In this document: piece after piece, positions 46,841-55,800 of the stretch
Numbering within the stretch: position 1 is the stretch's first letter
Layout of the letters: every line of letters starts with the position of its first letter
NCBI GenBank assembly: GCA_002698785.1
Contig: PAAG01000014.1
Span: 62,001 to 126,000, forward strand
Source: Verrucomicrobiales bacterium
GTDB taxonomy: Bacteria; Verrucomicrobiota; Verrucomicrobiia; Verrucomicrobiales; DEV007
Length of the DNA: 64,000 nucleotides
Direction of reading: 5' to 3'
Notes under the pieces: generated by a model
The model's database searches: none
What the model was told of the DNA's origin: nothing
The model's input: the letters and a program-made list of their open reading frames with translations, nothing else
Translations under genes and position numbers: made by a program

Positions 46841-48049
46841 ATGAGCAGTGAAATACAGAACGTTTCCGCCTCCTGTCTAATTGCCTCTTCCTTTGACGAG
46901 GACCTTCTCTCCGATGCCGCACGTGGATGCCTGGAGCGATTGGGTGAAAATCCAGATCTGGTCATCGCTCTCGTCAGTTCAGACTACCGTCCACATATCG
47001 ATAAGCTTGTCGAGATACTGCAAATTGACGGTCACGCTCGAACAATTGCAGGTGCATCCGCCGGAGGAATTTTCGGAGTTGGAACACAGCAGGAGAATAT
47101 TACAGGTATCTCGCTCCTCTTCCTGAAACTTCCAGGAGTGAAAGTGAAGGTAGACATTCCTGAAGGAAAAAAGATTTCTACCAAGTTCACTCTCAACGAG
47201 GAGCAAATATCCCCGAAGGCCACAATCCTACTCGGAAATCCAGTTTCAACTGACTTGTCCGAGATCCTTGAGAAGTTCAATACCAAACTACCGAAGACCC
47301 CTGTCGTAGGTGGTCTCATCACCGGAGGCCCGGAAGAAGAAGACCTTTTCCTATTCACAGAAAATGGAAAACGGTCAGTCGACACCATGGCGATTCACCT
47401 CTTTGGACGTGTCCATATGGAGACGCTTGTCAGCCAAACCTGCCGTCCTATCGGGGAGCCCTTTGTAATTACCGAAGCCCTCGAAGACGAAGTCATGACA
47501 ATTGGTCGTCGACCGGCCTATGAAGTTCTCAAAGAGGCCTTTGAATCTCTAAAGACTCTCGACCAGGAGCTTGCCGACGGAAACGTTTTTGCCGGCATTG
47601 CTGCTAAAGAGGACGTGGAAGAGTTCAAGACAGGAGACTTTCTCATCCGACGAATCACGAGCACCGATCTAGATCATGGGAGCCTGACACTCGACTCTCC
47701 CGTTCGCTCGGGACAGACCATTCAATTCCAACTACGCGATCCGGAAATGGCTAATCAGAACCTTTCCAAACACTGTGGTGCAATCAAATCAGAACACGGC
47801 GACCCTCTTGCGATATTTGTTGCCAGCGATGTTCAAAGGAGCTTGGCATTCTACGAAGAGACAAACGAAGACGCCACCATTATCCACTCTCACTTCGGTG
47901 AGTCACCAGTCGCTGGCCTGTTCGCCAATCGCGAAATTGCACCCATCGGAGAAGAAAATCGAAGGCTCTCGCTATCGCTTGCCGCAGGGTTTATTTATCT
48001 TGATTCTCCCGAAGCGCTGCCAGAGCCGTCTTCAACTGAAACGGAGTGA
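46841..48049 (+). CDS. FIST domain sensory protein
   Basis: 402 residues containing an N-terminal FIST domain (about 10-215; GASAGGIFGVGTQQENITGISLLFLKL, PVVGGLITGGPEEEDLFLF) and a C-terminal FIST_C domain (EVLKEAFESLKTL, FLIRRITSTDLDHGSL, FVASDVQRSLAFYEET). FIST is a ligand-sensing domain that may bind small molecules such as amino acids. No kinase or cyclase is adjacent, so it probably acts through a distant partner. The last 59 bases overlap the convergent subtilase gene. Confidence 0.88.
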   Translation: MSSEIQNVSASCLIASSFDEDLLSDAARGCLERLGENPDLVIALVSSDYRPHIDKLVEILQIDGHARTIAGASAGGIFGVGTQQENITGISLLFLKLPGVKVKVDIPEGKKISTKFTLNEEQISPKATILLGNPVSTDLSEILEKFNTKLPKTPVVGGLITGGPEEEDLFLFTENGKRSVDTMAIHLFGRVHMETLVSQTCRPIGEPFVITEALEDEVMTIGRRPAYEVLKEAFESLKTLDQELADGNVFAGIAAKEDVEEFKTGDFLIRRITSTDLDHGSLTLDSPVRSGQTIQFQLRDPEMANQNLSKHCGAIKSEHGDPLAIFVASDVQRSLAFYEETNEDATIIHSHFGESPVAGLFANREIAPIGEENRRLSLSLAAGFIYLDSPEALPEPSSTETE

Positions 48050-48752
48050 GATCGGGAAAGTGCTCCCGAAGTCGTGCAGCAATACCAGCGACCTGCGGAC
48101 ACGCAAAACTCGTCCCCGTGAATTGCTGCCAACCTCCATCCGGAGTCGGTGCATCCACGTAGACCCCACAGGCTTCGACCTCGGTCACTTTGCCAGGGTA
48201 AAAACGGAATGAGAGCGGGTCCTCAAAATAGTCCATGTCGACGCCGACGACCGATGCCAACCCGGCAGGGTACCCTACTTTGTTCCGCTTGTTATCTTTC
48301 GCGGCCACCCAGATCATTCCCTGGTAGTAGGCCTTGTCCGCCAGGCGAGCGAGATTCTCGTAGTTCGACTCCGTTCCCAGGCTGAGATTGAGGATATCCC
48401 AGCCCTGATCGACCGCGAATTCGAGAGCAGCAAGAAGCCGCTGCGACGTCGAACTGTGCGTCCGCCCGATTACCCTGACACTGTGCAGTTCCGCATCTGG
48501 AGCATGTGTGTGGATTACATAAGCGCAAGCTGTTCCGTGTTCGATCACGTCTTCACCTGCACTTAGGCTGACGACTCGGGGTCTCCCCCGACCGACCTCT
48601 ACCACTTCATGGTTGCTGATTACTTTCCCCCCTAACTCTGGAAGCGAGGACGCCACGCCGGAGTCGAGGATACCTACCTTCACACCCTTTCCGGTGCCGG
48701 TAGCCAGGCATTCGCGAAGACGCCCCTGATCTACCACGTCATCAAAGGTCAT
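47991..48752 (-). CDS. Cytoplasmic subtilisin-like serine peptidase (S8 family)
   Basis: 253 residues from the ATG at 48752; the open frame reaches a TTG at 48803. Catalytic triad: Asp in VGILDSGVASSLPEL, His in VIEHGTACAYVIH and Ser in FTGTSFACPQVAGIAA; the oxyanion Asn may be in AAKDNKRNKVGYPA. There is no signal peptide or propeptide, so it should act inside the cell and be controlled by another partner. Its start overlaps the end of the GAF protein gene by 11 bases, a translationally coupled pair. The 3' end overlaps the convergent FIST gene by 59 bases. Confidence 0.85.
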   Translation of the reverse strand: MTFDDVVDQGRLRECLATGTGKGVKVGILDSGVASSLPELGGKVISNHEVVEVGRGRPRVVSLSAGEDVIEHGTACAYVIHTHAPDAELHSVRVIGRTHSSTSQRLLAALEFAVDQGWDILNLSLGTESNYENLARLADKAYYQGMIWVAAKDNKRNKVGYPAGLASVVGVDMDYFEDPLSFRFYPGKVTEVEACGVYVDAPTPDGGWQQFTGTSFACPQVAGIAARLREHFPDLTPFQLKTALAALRENQDK

Positions 48753-49479
48753 AGCTTTCTTCGTCGGCTTCTTCGATCGCGTATTCGTCGAGGATATCGG
48801 CAAACCTCAGCAGCATTTCCCTCTCCTTCTCCGGCAGGGTCATCGACTTTTCAGCCAGCAGAGCGGGTAGCTTGTACTTTTGTATCCGATTCGTCGTTTC
48901 GCTAATGTCATCGAATCCATCCAGTCCGAATTCACAGGCATGATCGCAGATCTCGAGGTATGCCATTCCTGTACTGAACTCGATTTTGCGATACAACTTC
49001 ATTGCCGTTGCATAAATCTCCCCAAACGCCTGAGCCGTTTTTAAATCCTTCACGGAAAATGGGGTATCCTCATTCTCACCTTTTCGGTTTACGAATGTGG
49101 CGACTCCGTAGACGCGATCGTCGTCGACGATCGGAACAGCAAGAAGATACTTCGTCTCAATATTTGCTGCCTTGTCCACTTTGGACTGGCCGGGACTGTC
49201 CGGGTGAATCTTTGCCATAGCCTGCCTCGAGCTGAAAACGTAGCCACTGACAGAGCCATCCACCGGCACTGTGATATCTGAAGGATCCAGTGCCGGGTTG
49301 ATCGACACAAGGAATCGCAACACGGTCATGTCGTCGGAAGCAACAAGGATAGATCCCTCAGCTGCCGAAATCTCATCACACGTATCCCTCACGAGTTGTC
49401 GTAGCATTTCCGCTGCGTCAGCAAGGATCCCCTCCCCGTGACTGCGGATTCTCCGTAAAGCGGTCGCTAAATCGGACAT
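48742..49479 (-). CDS. GAF domain protein
   Basis: 245 residues from the ATG at 49479 (the frame extends to a GTG at 49515). GAF-like core about 25-180: AAEGSILVASDDMTVLRFLVSIN, then VDGSVSGYVFSSRQAM and YLLAVPIVDDDRVYGVATFVNRKG. This resembles the small-molecule sensory GAF module. A short helical C-terminus (LPALLAEKSMTLPEKEREMLLRFADILDEYAIEE) follows, which may contact a partner. The overlap with the subtilase gene suggests it senses a signal for that protease. No output domain is seen. Confidence 0.83.
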   Translation of the reverse strand: MSDLATALRRIRSHGEGILADAAEMLRQLVRDTCDEISAAEGSILVASDDMTVLRFLVSINPALDPSDITVPVDGSVSGYVFSSRQAMAKIHPDSPGQSKVDKAANIETKYLLAVPIVDDDRVYGVATFVNRKGENEDTPFSVKDLKTAQAFGEIYATAMKLYRKIEFSTGMAYLEICDHACEFGLDGFDDISETTNRIQKYKLPALLAEKSMTLPEKEREMLLRFADILDEYAIEEADEESYDL

Positions 49480-49593
49480 AACGTGAAGTAGAACACAGCC
49501 TGAGAGAAAACGCACCTTCGATTTCGCAAGAAAGCGGAATGAGAAGACAGACGGCCAGCCCTTCTATTCAGGAGAATGCCCAAACGACCCGGA

Positions 49594-51138
49594 CTACCGT
49601 CGAGAGCGTTCCCTCGACAGTTCATTGATACTCCAAACCCCGGACCTGGAGACCGACTTGGCTGGGACTACCGCCATAATCCAATCCTCATTCGGCCCAA
49701 TGAGCCAGGTGAACGAGAGAGCACCTTCAAGGGCATGGGCAAACTCGCTCTGCTCTTCCCATTTCCCTTGATCATCTGCAACTGAGAGGAAAAATGACCC
49801 ATCACTCCTCAATGCCGCAAATCGACGGGAAACTGAAAATACCGACTTTGGCCTCCGCCCTGCCTCATCCAGCAAATCTGCCGAAATCGCCCCCCACGAA
49901 AAAAGCTTGCCTGACCTGTTCTCTCCAATGCCATTCGCATGAAGCTTTTCAACTTCTCCTTTTCCAGCCGCCTCGGAAGCCGAACCATTTGAAATCGAAA
50001 TTACAGAACCATCAGATTTCAAGACAGATGCAAACGCAGCCCCTGCAAATTCGACTTCCTTTACGTCAGACATCCCTGCCATAAAGGCAGGGGTTGGCAC
50101 GGCTTTTCTTGTGCCGATGACTTGAATTGATCCATCCTTTTTAATCAAGGAGATGACTCCCGACGTCGCCCGCAGATGAACTACATCCGTTGCAGAGCTA
50201 AGAGCATCCGTAAACTCCGGACTTCCATCATCCGTAAAGGACACAGTCCCGTCGCTGTTGAGGCCAGCGAGAGGAGAATCATAACTTTGATCACAATAGA
50301 TCACACTCCCAGGGACAACGTCCGGGTGTTCCTGGCCTTCCTTCCAGTAAACAAGCGAACCATCCCTACGGAACATACCCAGATTTGGGAATAAGGTCCT
50401 TCCGACGCCCACAATATCGGTCATATCAGCTGTTTGTACGTTAGAAAATGTGGAAGGCGCAGTAGAGCCTTCCTTCAATGGCACAAAAACAACCCGAGTC
50501 GCCTCACCACCTGCCCCACCATCAAAATGACCAGATGTGTCAAAACCCGCCCCTGCTTCCGAGCCGAAAGCAATAGCGAGAGCATCTCGCACTTTACGAT
50601 TCGCTGATTGCCCACCGCTCACGGCGTCAAGAAACCCATCCCCCTCACGAAATTCCTTCACCAGCACAGCATCTTCAACCCGGGCGTTCCGGGTCAAATC
50701 GCTCTGCAATCCAACCAATGCGTCGCTCAACTTTTTACCGAAAGACTGACGTAGTTCAAACTCCTTGCGATCGACTTTACTGGATTGGTCTATATAGATA
50801 CTTACAAGACTTTTCAACTTGGGCGAGGAATACTCTTTGGTCAAAACCTCCCCTTCTTCTATCCGACCAATCTCGTCCTTTATTTCGAGTGCTGCATCCA
50901 AATCCCCCGCCTGCGAGACTTCCGAAAAGGCATTCTCTAAGGCTGCCATGTACTTGGACGAGAGTGACTCCCTCTGCTCGGAGATTGGCAGATCAATCTC
51001 CTCCTTCCGAAGACTTGCTGATTTCTCAAGTAGAACCTTCAATTCTTCAGGAGAAGAAGGAAACTCTTGAGAATTCAAGTGACTAACTACTACAAATGCA
51101 ACACATGCAAATGCCGTCGCCCGTACCAAACTATACAT
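49594..51138 (-). CDS. Secreted protein with N-terminal helical region and RCC1-like repeats
   Basis: 514 residues from the ATG at 51138, chosen because GGAG lies 7 bases upstream and a signal peptide begins there (MYSLVRATAFACVAFVVVSHLNSQ). Residues about 25-180 are alpha-helical with many Glu/Lys. The second half shows RCC1-like repeat strands ending in [LM]-x-x-D-G-[ST]-[VIF] (RRDGSLVYW, LNSDGTVSF, KKDGSIQVIG, LKSDGSVISI, LRSDGSFFL). A beta-propeller of about seven blades is likely. Related proteins occur widely in Verrucomicrobia, sometimes linked to kinase domains; this one has none. Confidence 0.7.
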   Translation of the reverse strand: MYSLVRATAFACVAFVVVSHLNSQEFPSSPEELKVLLEKSASLRKEEIDLPISEQRESLSSKYMAALENAFSEVSQAGDLDAALEIKDEIGRIEEGEVLTKEYSSPKLKSLVSIYIDQSSKVDRKEFELRQSFGKKLSDALVGLQSDLTRNARVEDAVLVKEFREGDGFLDAVSGGQSANRKVRDALAIAFGSEAGAGFDTSGHFDGGAGGEATRVVFVPLKEGSTAPSTFSNVQTADMTDIVGVGRTLFPNLGMFRRDGSLVYWKEGQEHPDVVPGSVIYCDQSYDSPLAGLNSDGTVSFTDDGSPEFTDALSSATDVVHLRATSGVISLIKKDGSIQVIGTRKAVPTPAFMAGMSDVKEVEFAGAAFASVLKSDGSVISISNGSASEAAGKGEVEKLHANGIGENRSGKLFSWGAISADLLDEAGRRPKSVFSVSRRFAALRSDGSFFLSVADDQGKWEEQSEFAHALEGALSFTWLIGPNEDWIMAVVPAKSVSRSGVWSINELSRERSRR

Positions 51139-51484
51139 GTAGTAGCTCCACATCCCCTCCATAGAATTGGAAACTATGGCCAGCGAATTGAAATTCAAGG
51201 TCGAAATTGAATAGCGAATTTATTCGCCTGGAGACAGCAACCGATAGTAGCGACTTACAGGAAACAGGATCTCGCCTGGCACCCCGTTCGTGCTGAGAAA
51301 TCCGATCTCGCTCTGAGCGCATCGCCGTCGCAAAACCAGTTTCCCGACATGGCCGAAACGAAGATCAGAATAGAATCCTGGAGAGCGCACCCCGGATTTC
51401 GTAAGATCCCGTTAAAAAATGCGACTCAGATAGACCAACCCATCCAGCACCCTCGTAAACTATTTCGTTCAACTGAATCCATTC

Positions 51485-52135
51485 ATGAAGATCCAAACCT
51501 ATCCTATTGCCGCAGCCGCAATCGCTGGCCTGTTCATCGTTAGCTGTGCTGAAAACCCAGCAGACAACACCCCCTCTGCAGAAGTAAGCGACCCAACAGA
51601 GGAATCAGCCTCTACCACCGAGCCTGCTCCAGCAGGTGAAACCACTTCTTATGAATTCACGGAAGAATCGACGATTGGATTTGTCGGCTCCAAAGTGACA
51701 GGAAGCCACGAGGGTGGTTTCAAGAAGTTCTCAGGATCTTTTTCCGTTGCTGACGGAAAACCGGGACCCGGTCCTCACAAGATCGAAATTGATATGACAT
51801 CCACATGGTCAGATGCAGAAAAACTGACCGGTCACTTAAAGAGCCCAGACTTCTTCGATGTTGAGAAGTTCCCAACGTCGGCATTCAAAGTAACGAATGT
51901 CGAAGAGGCAGAAGGAGAAAACGCCTACACCCTCAGTGGGGATTTCACTCTCCATGGGGTCACCAAAAAGATTTCCTTCCCGGCTACAGTGAAGAATGCC
52001 GACGGCAAGGTGATGCTCGATGCCGAGTTCGACATCAACCGGAAAGACTTCGGTATCGTGTATCCCGGAAAACCTGACGACCTGATCCGCGACGAGGTCG
52101 TGATCAAACTGGCGATGGTTGCTGAAGCTGAGTAG
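51485..52135 (+). CDS. YceI family lipoprotein
   Basis: 216 residues. The start MKIQTYPIAAAAIAGLFIVSC is a lipoprotein signal with a C at the lipobox, then a Ser/Thr/Glu/Pro linker of about 35 residues. The YceI beta-barrel follows: YEFTEESTIGFVGSKVTGSHEGGFKKFSG (split over two strands), LTGHLKSPDFFDVEKFPTSAFK and LHGVTKKISFPATV. YceI proteins bind long polyprenyl lipids or fatty amides in the periplasm. A strong terminator follows 30 bases after the stop. Confidence 0.9.
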   Translation: MKIQTYPIAAAAIAGLFIVSCAENPADNTPSAEVSDPTEESASTTEPAPAGETTSYEFTEESTIGFVGSKVTGSHEGGFKKFSGSFSVADGKPGPGPHKIEIDMTSTWSDAEKLTGHLKSPDFFDVEKFPTSAFKVTNVEEAEGENAYTLSGDFTLHGVTKKISFPATVKNADGKVMLDAEFDINRKDFGIVYPGKPDDLIRDEVVIKLAMVAEAE

Positions 52136-52166
52136 TTGTCTCCAACAAACCGAATCTACTTTTTAT

Positions 52167-52201
52167 AAGCCTTTCCGGGATGTTACCGGGAAGGCTTTTT
52201 C
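52167..52201 (+). terminator. Intrinsic terminator of the YceI gene
   Basis: AAGCCTTTCCGG pairs with CCGGGAAGGCTT (one G-U), loop of 7, followed by TTTTT. Stem about 12 bp. It sits 30 bases after the stop at 52135. Confidence 0.85.
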
Positions 52202-52290
52202 ATTTGGGTATTGAATGGGGAAAATGATAAGTTTTTGCAAGGCTTCCCAGCGTTTTATCAAATCACCACCATTCCCATAATTATGGAGTA

Positions 52291-52695
52291 TTAGTGCTCC
52301 GGAATTTCGAATTTGCGGGTGTATTTGATCTTGGGAGGTCCGAATTGATTCATAACTTCGAAATAGCCATGAATTTGTTTCGGGGTGATTTCGGGTTCCA
52401 TGCTGATGCGAAACATGGGGTCGTCTTGGGCGATTTTGGTGGCATCGTAGTATCTTACGAGAATCTCTTTGAACTCGTTTTTGTCGACCGACTCTCCGTT
52501 GATACGGACGTCTTTCCGATAGAATGTGACGGCGAGGGTGTCTATGTTACGCTCGGCTTCCTGTATCGATTCGAGATAGACTGCCTGGATTTTCTCATCA
52601 CTGTTTCCCATGCGGATGAAAAATGGGTTTCCCCCATTGAATTGCAGGAATCTTTCACCATCTGTAAGATACCATGAGCGGAGGCGGAGGCCCAT
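52291..52695 (-). CDS. Small protein, possibly the C-terminal part of a frameshifted lipoprotein
   Basis: 134 residues in this frame. Content such as LAVTFYRKDVRINGESVDKNEFKEILVRYYD and the end FGPPKIKYTRKFEIPEH resembles the ExbD-like C-terminal domain or a similar alpha/beta fold, but I cannot name it. The upstream overlapping frame (52542..52844) supplies a lipoprotein signal peptide in the -1/+1 frame, so a one-base shift near 52650-52700 could have split a single gene of about 180 residues. The region has a lower G+C content than neighbouring genes. Located just downstream of the propeller-ATPase gene on the same strand. Confidence 0.5.
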   Translation of the reverse strand: MGLRLRSWYLTDGERFLQFNGGNPFFIRMGNSDEKIQAVYLESIQEAERNIDTLAVTFYRKDVRINGESVDKNEFKEILVRYYDATKIAQDDPMFRISMEPEITPKQIHGYFEVMNQFGPPKIKYTRKFEIPEH

Positions 52696-52844
52696 CGGTT
52701 CTCGGGGAGAACGATTGTGATTCCCTCGTTTTCCCTTTCCTGATTTAAGGGCGGATCACTTCTACATCCATGACAGCCTCCCAGCGCCAGCAGCATTGCA
52801 AAGCGGAGAAGTAATGAGGGCCTTGAGCAATGCGCCATGGTCAC
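52542..52844 (-). CDS. Lipoprotein N-terminus overlapping the downstream frame
   Basis: 100 residues. MTMAHCSRPSLLLRFAMLLALGGC is a lipoprotein signal with lipobox LGGC, followed by a polar stretch (ERENEGITIVLPENRW). After about residue 50 the sequence looks like noise, while the other frame (52291..52695) looks protein-like from there on. Either two overlapping genes or one gene with a frameshift. It starts 52 bases after the stop of the propeller-ATPase gene. Confidence 0.5.
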   Translation of the reverse strand: MTMAHCSRPSLLLRFAMLLALGGCHGCRSDPPLNQERENEGITIVLPENRWASASAHGILQMVKDSCNSMGETHFSSAWETVMRKSRQSISNRYRKPSVT

Positions 52845-52896
52845 TCTATGCTACCTTCCGGATATCTGAGGTCGAGGCTATACTGTCACTGTCGTT

Positions 52897-55800
52897 CTAC
52901 TCTTCGGTCAGGTGACTTTCGCCTTCGGAAATGTCTTTGAGGATTCTTTCGATGACTTTTTGGGGCTCTCTCTCCAGGACAGTTTCCCGGAGCAGCAGGA
53001 CCGACCACTCGAATCGACTGTCGGCACGTCTGATGAAACCGGAAAGAGTCAGTTGAATCGTAATCGAATCAGACATCTGCTGGGTTAGTCTCCGGGGAGA
53101 GATGGCGTCTCCCAAGAGCCGGTCGAGTTCTTCGTTTGTGAAGTTTTCCCTGTCGGCCATCAGGCAGGCAGCTATTCGTGCGAGAGGCGTGGTGTTGTCT
53201 CGAAAGACAGCGTCCAATTCGTCCTTCATTTGCCGAAGCGCTTCTGCAATCGTCGACTTCTGTATCGTTAGAAATTCTGAGGGATCGGAATTGGCAGGTG
53301 CCTGGCGAAGGATTTCCAACATCCTGATACAGGCTCCCTGGATAAGGCTGGGATTGTTTCCGAGTGGAGTCGTCAATTCCGGCACCAAGTCGCTGTCGTG
53401 GTATTCAACTCCCAGTCGCTGCATGGGCTCCCGAGCCAGCTCGATGGCTGCGTTCGAGTCCAGGGCACCGAGGACTTCACAATTGGCAAAGTTGAAGAGC
53501 GGAGATTTCTGGTTGAGTGTTTCCCGGTAGAGATTTCGGAAGCCTGCCAGGACAAACGAGCAAACGCGATCCTGTTGCAACGAGCGCAAGGCCGTCAGGA
53601 TTCGATACTCGTTGCCGCGGTCGGCGGACACCAATCCGTCTGCCTCGTCGATCAATACGAGGCCGTGTTTTCCAGATGGAAGAGACCTGGCCCATTTCTC
53701 GACGGCTTCCCCCAGGGTTACGCCACTGTCTCCGGTCCAATTCACGGCCTTCTGAAAGGAGCGGATGGCGCGCCGTTCGTTACTGATACCCATCATGTCG
53801 ACAAACACAGGAATAACGTTCTTTCGTTCCTCTTTTGTCCTTTCTTCCAATCGTCGGAGGAGCGAAGTTTTTCCCATACGTCGGGGGCCGACGACGATAC
53901 GACCGAGGCGCTCCGCGTGAAGCAGGGTGCGGAGCAACTCCTTACGACCGTAGAACATTTCGGAATCGGCCACTTCGCCGGACACGGAGTAGGGTGACCA
54001 TTGCAGCAAACCCTGTCCGTGAAGTAGACCGAGTAGTGTATTCTGTGGGAGTGGGGCCAGCAGGAGGGTAGACACCTCGCTGCGACGAAGCTCCAGGAAA
54101 TCCGGTGCGAGCCAGCGCTTTGCGGAATCTCCCTCGCCGGAATCCAAATAGAGATATGGCGTTGTGGGGTCCCTCCCCAGTTCAGTAAGAATGGCCCTGA
54201 CTTTTCGCTTTCTCTCCTCTGGCTCGATTCCTTCGATCGGGTTTGACGCAATGAGGACAAGTGAACCGCGTTGCAAGGGAGTAGGCAGCCCTTTTCGACA
54301 GGCAACTCCTGACAACCCCATCTCGCGGTCTTCGACTGCGTGCTCGATCTCGGTGGAAAGGAGAGAGGCGAGCGCCGCCAGTCTCGCTTCCATCTCCACG
54401 TCCCTGAGCAAGATCTGGCCGACCTCTCCCTCCTTCACCTTGCTTAGCCTACCGAGTGTCCGGAATGCCAGTCCCGCGAGCCTGGGAAGGACGGAGTTAC
54501 CGACCAAGGGGCGAAGCCAGTCGTTGCGATTTTCAGACAGCCCGTTCCGAACCCAGACCGATTTCGCAGTCCGCTCCCGCATCATGGCGATCACAAAAAC
54601 CGACTGAACCGGTTTCCATTGATAGGCAAGTGACGGATCTCGATTGAGTTTCTGCGTCTCCAAGTTCCACCAGAAGACAAAGGTCGCGACGAACGCTACC
54701 AACAGCACAGCGAGATAAAAAAACAGGCTATGCGGGGATTGTCCGCCGAAAACGGGAGCTGCCGCCGTGGCGTAGAGATAACGCCCACGATTCAGAAACA
54801 GTCGGCCATCCGGATGTATCGAAAGATCGTGAACCACCTCGGGCAGGTTTTTGGTTCGATCCCAAATGAAGGATTCCCCGGAGGAGGGATCCCAGCCAAT
54901 CACAGTTGGGTCGGGGCTTTCCTTCGTACCGGCGGTGAGGAGATACAATCGACCTTCCCCATCCGCCTCCACCTTCTCGATCGAACGCCCCGCGAGAAGT
55001 CCTTCTGCGGTTTCCAAACGGACTGTCTCCTGCCCGTCCTCGACTACGAACAGGCCTCGGGGTGTCGCCACCCACAGTCTGCCTGATGTCCAGACAATGT
55101 TGTTGATTTTTGTTTCCGCGAAACCGACACCGGCCTCGGTCGAAATTCTTTTGATTCTTCCGTCTCCGGTATATTGCAGGATCTTCGTTTCCGAACGCAG
55201 CTTGGCCTGTTCTTCGCTGTGAAACAGGACCGGTGAGATGGAATTGTATCCCAGAAAAGCTCCTCCATCGGGCGTTGCGGCAATCGCGTCGACGGGTCCG
55301 CTGGGGATGTTGTCAGGATTTTCTTTCGACCATTGAATGAGTTTCGAGACGGAGAGGTTCTCCTGGCTGACGAGTGCCGCTCCGGCTCCGGTTCCCACCC
55401 AGGCATCCCCACCACGACCGACCGAGAGGGATACAACGTGGTTTGAGGGTATTGAATCGACTTTCGTTATTTTATAGTCGGAAACGAATGAAAGCCCTTT
55501 TTGTTCCGAACCAACCCAGAGTTTCGGTTCTTTCGGCCAGCCAGCCCACGCCGCTACTGCAGATCCACCCGTTGGAACCAGTGTCTTCTCCATGACCTTG
55601 TCGCTCCACCCCTGAATGTGAATGCCATTGGGCCGATGGAGCGCCATCCTCGACTCGTTTAGTGCTATTGAATAAGAATTCTCTGAGGAGAAAGGGAAGT
55701 GCTGAGAGTCCCCACCTGAGGCTTTCTCCTTCGGTTGTATTTTAGAAACTCCTCCTGCCGTTCCAAACCACAAATTCCCCTCTCCACCTTCTACTACACA

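Noticed and set aside
51211-51227. Short hairpin GCGAA-TTTA-TTCGC upstream of the RCC1-like gene
   Set aside because: Five-bp AT-containing stem without a U-run; such palindromes are expected by chance.
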